From the NCBI GenBank assembly GCA_007258455.2, contig VDFB02373365.1, forward strand, positions 225,522,194 through 225,586,193: DNA of 64,000 nucleotides, read 5' to 3'. Below the pieces are notes generated by a model. The model made no database searches. It was not told where the DNA came from and was given only the letters and a program-made list of their open reading frames with translations. The DNA is from Sequoia sempervirens. Taxonomy: Eukaryota > Streptophyta > Pinopsida > Cupressales > Cupressaceae. This document shows, piece by piece, positions 57,227 through 64,000 of the stretch. Both the position numbers and the translations under genes were made by a program. Position 1 is the first letter of the stretch. Each line of letters begins with the position of its first letter.

Positions 57227-58420
57227 TGATAAAGGGTACTCCCCTTAATTATGGAATCTCTACACACTCACAAAGAAAGAACACCTAGATGCAAGAAGAG
57301 AACAAATATTTCCTTTTATTACTAGAGTGGATTACAAATTACATTCCATCTTATGGGCTTCTTATAAGCATATGTAGATTGTATATTTGAACTCATGCTT
57401 TGTTCTTCACTGTATGTTCTTCTACACTTCCTTCCCCCCAAAGATTCTCTCTACACAAGCATTCCATCCTTGCTATATCTCATTCAAACTCTCCAGGTTG
57501 GAGTTACTCCTTGTTTCATAGTATCCATTATCGCCCAATTAGCTCTAGAGATTTCTAAGTGGTTACATCGTAATCAACAACCTTACTAAGTCAACCAATG
57601 GGAATGTATTTCACAACAACGATGTGGAATACATCGAATATTGTTCTACCATGTGTCATGACCATACTCACCATCCACCATCATTGACTATCTTCGTGCA
57701 TCCATTGCCATTGGAATATCACTCAGACTCCAGTTCATCTCCCACCAAAACCACCATGTTACACTGATATCACCTTATCGCCCCTTCAAAGAGACCATAA
57801 ATCATCTTTAGTCAATGCTTCCATTTATTTCCGATGTTATCCTCATCACCATTCATAATTCACAACAAGGATGTGAATTACCTATCGTTATTTACTACCT
57901 AGCCATACTCATCATTGAATTCCTCCCAGTCGGTCCCACCATGGTCATCCTCATCATCATCGCCATATCACTGGGACCTCACTACATCTCCAACTGATAG
58001 AAGGAAGTCCTATGATCAATTTATGTTCTATGCAAATCCATCAGATCATCAGAGAAAAAAAATAGAAGTTCTTGCTAACACCCCTGAGGCACACAGATGA
58101 GAGGCATCAGTCCATCAAAGAGACTCGAGACATAGTCTCACTGACGATACTCATTCCCATCGATAGAACATAATGCCAAGCTCACGTGTTATCAAGCCAT
58201 CAGTAAGAAAGAGAATATCATCTTTCCAATGAGAGAACCTCACATCAATGAACCCATCCACAACTTCCACCAACACCATGAATAAATCACTGGGACTTGA
58301 AGGGTTGTTCCACGAATATGTCAAAGTCTCGTTGATGAAACATGATTAGCCCTTATTTGAACAAAAAATACAAAATTTGGTGATGCAAGATTTCTCTTCG
58401 CCCTGAATGCTCCTGCACCA
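57227..58420 (-). repeat. 5' LTR of the minus-strand chromovirus, 1194 bp
   Basis: On the minus strand it starts TGGTGCAGGAGCATTC (58,420), matching TGATGCAGGAGCATC of the 29-kb LTR, and ends TTTATCA (57,227). It is almost twice as long as the 657-bp LTRs of its relative, and most of its body does not align with them by eye. Confidence 0.7.
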
Positions 58421-59419
58421 CGTGAGAAAGATAGTGGGCCTAGGCCACTTAAGAGAAGGATGAGGTGGAGGTTTGGGAGGATTTCAAGCTTACATGATTG
58501 AATGTTTAACATTAGTGAGCTAGGAAGTGTGTTGAGGTGGCATGCTCACACATGTGAGATCATGAGGAATCATTGGACACTTGTCACATGATAGAAAGCT
58601 TGGGATTCAAAAATAGATGAAATATTAGTGGGGGCTAAGGAGGTTTAGTTTATGAATTAATCAAGGTGAGAGGAATTATAGATACTAAGGTTATTTAATT
58701 AATTATGAAAATGTAGATTAATTAAATTATGTATTAACAATGGGAATATAGAAAAATGGTGGATTGTGGGATAATTAATTAATTAATGCAGAAAATGTTA
58801 AGTTTGTTGTTAGTAATGAATTTTATAGTATCTACACCCCATATTTAGTATATTAGCTAAAGAGGAAAACTAGTCTTCTTATTTCCTTGTGAAAAAAAGA
58901 GAAAAACAAAGCATAAACAAGGACTCAAATTCCAATAAATGAAACCTTATATTTTATTTACCTTGCTCCTCCAGTTGAGCTACAATAAGAGTTACACCCA
59001 ATTCTTCTCTTTATTTTATCACTAAGATAGGTGTATTCTTTCTATGGAGTAATGTGGATTACTCAACGAACTATCATAGTAACAATATAAGGGTGTGATT
59101 GAAATTTGATTCTAAAGAGACCAAAATGAATTTAGCATGAGTATTTTGTATATATTAATGGAGGAAACAAAATCCTATTTATAGATTTTTTGATAGAGGA
59201 ACTAGAGGATTAGGATTTAAAGTTAATGAAGGGCTGATATTTGAGAAGAGTGAGTGCATGGATTGATGGTATATATTTCGAACAAATATCACAAGAGGGA
59301 AAAGTGAAAATTAAAAGTGACCATGGGGTGTACAAGTGGGTGTTCTCACCCATGTGTGAGCACTATGACATGTGTAAGAGGTGGGGTGACTACACATATT
59401 GAAAGATCATGTTCACACA
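58421..59419 (-). repeat. Family-X repeat, minus strand
   Basis: Inverted relative of 8,700-9,340 plus 8,271-8,700. Recognisable blocks are 'tagctaaagagg' with 'cctctttagctaa', the LTR end-to-start joint near 58,840, AATCCACCATTTTTC inverted, and ATGAGGTGGAGG.TTGGGAGGATTTCAAGC at the end. It is interrupted at 58,420 by the chromovirus and at 59,420 by the family-Y LTR. Confidence 0.75.
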
Positions 59420-59850
59420 TGATAAGATCCAAATATATACTAATAGAAATGATATATTTCAGAATGTAGATCTCACACAACACTAGAGATATTTCTAAGC
59501 CAATATGCACTAATATCCAATATATGTCAAAATAGAGTAAAACCTTGAGGTAGGGTAACACCATACAATACTCCTTATGAAAGAAGCCACTCCACACTAT
59601 ATCTCCAAGGGATCCCAAATATAAATCACACTTCACGCATATCTTACAATGATAATCACCTCCTTTAGATATACCTCCTAATAATACAATGGAAGGGTAA
59701 TCCTAATGAAGGCCTACTCAACTCTTGATATAATTGATTACACAAGTTATTCTCACGACTCAATATAACTAACTTAAGGGATGCATGCCACATGTCAGCA
59801 TCTCCATCCATATAAATACAATATAATATCATATCCCTAGGTACATACCA
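59420..59850 (-). repeat. 3' LTR of family Y
   Basis: 431 bp with TG...CA termini. The minus-strand purine run ATCAAGGAGGG (in about 59,852-59,871) precedes it. Inverted match to 30,952-31,335. Confidence 0.75.
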
Positions 59851-60612
59851 TGTAATCCCTCCTTGATATATTTTTTCCTCGAAACATGAGAAGAAGATAA
59901 ATAGTATGATTGTTGTAATTTATTACAAATATGATGCCATGACTAATCATCACCATCCATAGTTGATCCTTATTCCTTTTTCTTGATATTTCTTAGATCC
60001 CATCCCTAAACCATATTATTTTTCTACCCCTTTGATTCCATTCCTTATCATAGTAATTCCTCATTTTCTTCCCTAAGTAACTGTTACTTTTATGATACCA
60101 CTAATTGGTATAATTTTTTATTTTATTCCATGTAGGTCCATAGTAATTTCATTGTTGATTTCATATACTAGAATGTATCCATGATGATTTCCTCCATGAT
60201 TCTTTCCTCTCACAATGATGTGGATGCCTATATATTGCACTCTTTTCCATTATCAAAAACTTATTTGACTCTTCACCATTTCCTATCACTTTTCTTAGTG
60301 ATTCCTTAGTAGAATTATTTGTCTCTTCATTTTTCTCAACATCTTGATCCTCTTGCTTTTCATTTAATTCATTGTTGCAATCTTCATGATATTCTTGAAT
60401 TTTTACTTCTTTGACTTTCCTTTGAACTTAATGTGAAATATCTTATAATGTAATTTTTTTCCTTCTATACCAAAGCTTCATGCACTTTTTTTACACATTG
60501 ATATTTACTATTGTCAAAGATTATAACCAAGGATATCAAAGAACAATATCCAACCCATCCATATCCAAAGCATGAAAGTTTAAATGAAAAATGTAATTAT
60601 ACATAAAGAGCT

Positions 60613-61110
60613 TTAAATATTTAAAGTTTGAATATCCATACCTAATAGCTTACTTTCCTTAATGTTATGTTCTTGTACATGTAACTTCTTGGCTAATTCC
60701 ATGATGATAAAGTTATAATTGTTTCTAGGGTTTATTGAGACAATAACCTTTTCCTTTTGAATGCACCCATGAAATTGAAGGATTGAATCTTCCTTCTTTG
60801 GAGCTAAAGTGCATGTACATGTATCATCTCGTTCTTCTTCTAAGTCTTCTCCTTCTCCATCTTCTTTTTCTTTCTCCACTTCTTCCTCATGTTCTTTATT
60901 TTCTTCCTCCTCCTCTTTATGTTCTTCCTCCTCTTCTTCCTCTTCTTCTTTTATTTCTTCATTCTCATCTTCATCTTATTCTCTTGGAGCCCATCTATCT
61001 AAGAAATTTTCTTCTAGTTCATCCAAGGAAGAAATATCCTCATCCAATGGTAGATACCATGTGCTAGATTCACCTCTTATCCACTAGTCCAATGCATTTC
61101 CTCTTCTATC
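60613..61110 (-). pseudogene. Gag/protease-like ORF of family Y
   Basis: The minus strand gives WYLPLDEDISSLDELEENF LDRWAP, a premature TAA near 60,975, a long Glu-rich run, then CTCTLAPKKEDSILQFHG and KEKVIVSINPRNNYNFI with MELAKKLHV. The latter matches the retropepsin-like module of plant retroelements ('..iLiDsGSthNFis..la..L.l'), but the catalytic D-S-G is N-P-R here, so the protease is dead or was never active in this family. It ends at 60,613 (TLNI). The Glu-rich tract is simple-sequence coding (GAA/GAG repeats). Confidence 0.6.
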
Positions 61111-61522
61111 AAAATTAGGAACCTCTATTGAAATTATGAATTAAGAAATTTTTTTGCAAAAGATAATCATTCTATAAAATCCAATTGACCCAAATTTGAT
61201 TTTACCAATAAATAATGAAGTAAAACTCAAAGTAAAATATGAAATTAATAGACACCCCTAATTAATTTTGATGTCCTTTCTAGAAATGCAATTTTTTTAT
61301 AAAAATACCTTGATTTGTGACCTAGAGGAAAAAATTATGAAAATTCATAAAATTGCAATAATTCACAAAATACTAAAGATAAAAACTTTATTTTTGGATG
61401 GTAGTGTCATTTTATGATAGTTCAAATTCATTAAAAATAAATTAAAAAATTCACATTCGTTTCAAAATTACATTCCAGAATCTTCAAAAACTAGGGTTTC
61501 AACCACTTTTGTACAAATGAAT

Positions 61523-61534
61523 GTTTTGAAACCA
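61523..61534 (-). other. Primer-binding site of family Y (tRNA-iMet-like)
   Basis: Minus-strand TGGTTTCAAAAC two bases after the LTR end TTATCA. Nine of twelve bases agree with TGGTATCAGAGC. Confidence 0.5.
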
Positions 61535-61590
61535 CTTGATAAGATCCAAACATATAATAATAGAAATAATATATTTCAAGATGTAGATCT

Positions 61591-62250
61591 TATTGAACAC
61601 CTAGAATACTAAGAGGGGGGTGAGTCAGTATTATTTTACACCATTCAAACATTTAAACATCCAATCCACTTAGTAGATTCAACTACGGTAATGAAAGAAA
61701 TCATGAAACATTCAACAACATCACATAACACATGAACACCAAGATTTTTATGTGGAAAAAAAAAAGGGGAAAAACCACAATGAGGATTAGGTCACAATAT
61801 ATTATAACTGGTTATAGTATATTTACAAAAGTGTCCACTACAAGTGGACTCACTGCCTAGTGAGAAAAAGATAGAAGATATATTGTGGCTCATATCCTAG
61901 TTTGAACTATTACAATTGTATCTACCATATGAATGAATTGAAGTTCCAATGAAGCTCAATAAATTGGTTTTACACACTTCATTTAATTATGATCTAACAC
62001 TCTACTTTCCCCTACATTTGCATCACTCTAATCTTCTACTCAACATTCACAACTTAAATTTGCACTACTCTGATAATATTTAGATTATTCACATGTCTCA
62101 CATTCCTTACATTCATCAAAATATAAAAAATGATCTAGCATATATATCTGCTTCAAGCATATCATCAATTAGGTCGCCCTAATTAGATGTATCATACAAA
62201 ATATAGAAAGTGCAACTTTTTGGCTCAAATCCTTTCACATATGCCCCACA
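61591..62250 (-). mobile_element. Partial copia-like LTR, minus strand
   Basis: It matches the LTR at 52,976-53,950 inverted: the end region (TTCAATA, C-run, 'ctcttagtattctaggtgttcaata'), the 'ggttataatatattgtgac' block with the 'ggtttttcccc' stretch, and 'catctaattagg.cgacctaattgatgatat' against 53,432-53,460. Its outer edge to the right is unclear. Confidence 0.65.
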
Positions 62251-62639
62251 CCAAGATTAAAATTTCAAAACACTTTGAGTCACCATGGACCTATAATAGC
62301 TACCATATAACACTGAAATACATATGTAACCTTTGCGTACCTTTACACTTATTAGGTTGACACCGCAGAAGACCTAATGCAAAAAAAATTCAACTATGTA
62401 TCCATATTCGAACAAATGTACCTCAAAACATCATGCCAAATGGAATCTAATGAGGGCCACACCACCCAAAACCCACAGAAATCACAACAAAATATACCAA
62501 CATAGAAGATGTGAGATAGAATAATGACTCACTTTCAATTATTTTTTAGAAAATGAAATTAAAGATTCAAAGCTTACATGCTACAGCCTCATGGGCTTGA
62601 TTCATTACAAAAAAATCAATTCTGAAAAGAAAATCTACT
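62251..62639. repeat. Repeat fragment shared with 32.6-33.2 kb (inverted)
   Basis: At about 62,370-62,450 it is the inverse of 33,085-33,160. The remainder shows no gene. Confidence 0.5.
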
Positions 62640-63345
62640 ATTCAAAGCCTTATATAATGTACCATGACTTCATCTCCTACCTGGAACTCCTTGTACCTCC
62701 TTTTCTAATCTTCCCGAGCCTTATATTGTGAGTTCATCTTATTGATATGTTTCTTAACCTCTTCATGCAATTTCTTCAAGTTCTTAGCAAAATCTTTAGC
62801 CTCAGCACTACTCTTCTCCCCCTTATCCATATTTCTTAGTTCAAAAGCAGTTCTTGGACTACTCCCGTATACAATCTAGAATGGTGATTCACCAGTGCTC
62901 CTATTGACAGAATTGTTGTAAGAAAATTTTTCCTATGGTATAACCAAATCCCATCCCTTGGGCTTATCTCCAACTAAGCATCTTAGCAGGTTTCCCAAAA
63001 TCTTATTCACCACCTCTATTTTTCCATTAGTCCATGGATGGTGTGTAGAACTAAACTTCAAATATGTCTTCAGCTTCTTCCATAATGTCCTCTAAAAATA
63101 TCCAACAAATTTGGTATCTCTGTCTAAGACTATACTGTTTGGTAGACCATGTAGTTTCACCACCTCTCTGAAAAAAGAACTCTGCAATATGAACAACATC
63201 ACTATGTCCATCCAATCCTCCACTATGCATCTCCTTGATTAGATTCTCTCTCATAGAACTCCTTGGAATGATCAATTGGATTCCTCTAAAAAACATCCCA
63301 TATTGGATTAAGAAATCCAAACATCTTGTCCTTGTTGTCACCTAG
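62640..63345 (-). pseudogene. int: Chromovirus integrase fragment, minus strand
   Basis: The minus strand reads [35 protein letters not shown], then jumps to VVHIAEFFF. In shifting frames it has the equivalents of [24 protein letters not shown]-like, GDKPKGWD, NNSVNRSTG and FQVGDEVMVHY, all matching the 27.6-28.6 kb integrase. About 110 codons covering most of the zinc finger and the first catalytic Asp are deleted, and it stops before the chromodomain. Same strand as the 54-58 kb copy. Confidence 0.8.
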
Positions 63346-64000
63346 AAATGCACCCTGATGCAAAGTTGTAAAACTAAGCTTTCTAGTGAAACATTAGATC
63401 ACTCCAAGGCTGTGGGTCACCTGAGATTGGAGTGAACCTCTGGAGAAGGCCGGCTTCCTTTGTGTATCACCTAGACTATTGATCTGTAAAGGGAAAGGGA
63501 GGAGGAGAATACATTAAAAGTAAAACTACCTCTATGGTGATACACCGAATTAACGAGAAATCATAGAATGGAAATAGGATGAAACACACTGGAGAAAACT
63601 AGACTGATGCTTTTTCACCTACTCAACATCACCCCATTTAGCTTTATGCATCACTCTTGGCAAGTTTGATTCACATACATATCTCAAGAAGGAAGGAAAA
63701 ATCTTCACAACTAAGTGGTATGAATGCAAATTTGGTAAAACACTGTTAAAGAAATACATACATAAGCTAACATACAGAAATGAGAGTGGTACGGGCATTA
63801 ATACTTTTTTTCAAGATGAACTCTGTTTCGCATTCCAAAATTTTAGTTGAGTTACAAAAACATACACTAATTGAGAAAGGATTGATGAAAGAATCACTAA
63901 CTCCCTTGAATGCATAAATCGAACTGTTTACAAAAAGGAAAAAAATGCCTTATATATAGATTGATATTAGCCCATTAGGGCTTACAAAAATATCAGAGCT
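63346..64000. other. Non-coding end of the window
   Basis: No protein-like ORF and no repeat partner in the window. It contains a purine-rich run near 63,488-63,510 but no LTR terminus that I can support. Confidence 0.4.

Larger units (their letters stand above)
53951..58420 (-). mobile_element. Minus-strand chromovirus, 3'-truncated, related to the one at 24-29 kb
   Basis: From right to left on the minus strand: 5' LTR (58,420-57,227), primer site (57,224-57,211), gag, protease, RT and RNase H. It ends inside the RNase H-integrase linker at 53,951, where another element's LTR abuts. Protein similarity to the plus-strand copy is high throughout ([56 protein letters not shown]). It inserted into a family-X repeat, which resumes at 58,421. 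Integrase, chromodomain and 3' LTR are missing. Confidence 0.9.
59420..61590 (-). mobile_element. Short non-autonomous LTR element (family Y), minus strand
   Basis: The 3' LTR is at 59,850-59,420 (431 bp; TGGTATGTACC...TTATCA on the minus strand) and a 54-bp remnant of the 5' LTR end is at 61,590-61,537. The two share 'tgataagatccaaa.atat..taatagaaat.atatttca'. The internal region is only about 1.69 kb: primer site, a gag/protease-like ORF, degenerate coding trace and a purine-rich end. There is no RT, RNase H or integrase, so it must have depended on another element. The rest of its 5' LTR is replaced at 61,591 by a copia-like LTR. A plus-strand relative of the LTR is at 30,952. Confidence 0.75.

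Noticed and set aside
57395..58100. Small plus-strand ORFs that could be exons of a host gene
   Set aside because: They fall inside the LTR of the minus-strand chromovirus and have no family resemblance.
60783..61087. Ser- and Leu-rich ORFs on the plus strand
   Set aside because: They are the antisense shadow of the Glu-rich stretch of the minus-strand gag/protease-like ORF.
1..64000. CRISPR array or bacterial operon
   Set aside because: There are no short regular repeats with unique spacers and no bacterial gene organisation. The content is plant retroelements.

Overview
This window looks like intergenic DNA from a large plant nuclear genome. It is AT-rich and packed with decayed, nested retroelements, and I found no intact host gene, tRNA, rRNA or CRISPR. 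Plant origin rests on the chromodomain Ty3/gypsy elements, the archaeal-type RNase H typical of the plant Tat/Ogre lineage, a LINE with DUF4283 and RNase H parts, and many in-frame stops of the CAG-to-TAG type. A gymnosperm is my best guess from the density and age of the repeats, but this is inference. Two runs of exactly 100 N (15166-15265, 49097-49196) are scaffold gaps of unknown real size.

Layout. 0-0.73 kb: minus-strand LINE ORF1 remnant (DUF4283). 1.1-2.4 kb: an old dispersed repeat with palindromes, with a second copy near 19.6 kb. 2.565-8.70 kb: four near-identical tandem copies of a 1220-bp unit; the fourth is split by a 1260-bp solo LTR with a perfect 5-bp target duplication. 8.27-10.4 kb: two head-to-tail LTR-like units of the same repeat family (called X here). 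10.5-11.1 kb: a 332-bp duplication. 13.0-15.2 kb: an orphan retroelement ORF and a LINE RNase H remnant, both on the minus strand. 15.3-23.1 kb: mostly featureless AT-rich DNA.

23.70-29.69 kb: a structurally complete chromovirus (Ty3/gypsy) with equal 657-bp LTRs, target duplication ATAAG, an initiator-Met primer site and gag-PR-RT-RNaseH-IN-chromodomain. It is disabled by three frameshifts and about twenty stops and sits inside an older family-X repeat. 30.2-33.2 kb: pieces of LTRs from several families. 33.16-46.82 kb: a large Tat-like Ty3/gypsy element. It has a long leader or LTR, a 1460-codon ORF1 (unknown N-terminal domain plus capsid), a 1.15-kb non-coding spacer with LTR/primer-site features, and a pol ORF in the order zinc finger-PR-archaeal RNase H-RT-degenerate RNase H-integrase. 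46.82-49.10 kb: a second copy of the start of that element, including the start of ORF1, running into a gap.

49.5-53.95 kb: a gag-like ORF without pol, followed by a polypurine tract and a 975-bp LTR. 53.95-58.42 kb: a minus-strand, 3'-truncated relative of the 24-29 kb chromovirus. 58.42-59.42 kb: family X, minus strand. 59.42-61.59 kb: a short non-autonomous LTR element with a gag/protease-like ORF and no polymerase. 61.6-63.3 kb: LTR and integrase fragments.

The genes do not form a pathway; each is part of a retroelement life cycle (capsid, protease, reverse transcriptase, integrase), and all are broken. The most informative signals are the tandem array with its nested solo LTR, stop codons shared between separate copies, the ambiguous ORF1-pol junction of the Tat-like element, and the signature of cytosine deamination at CHG sites.
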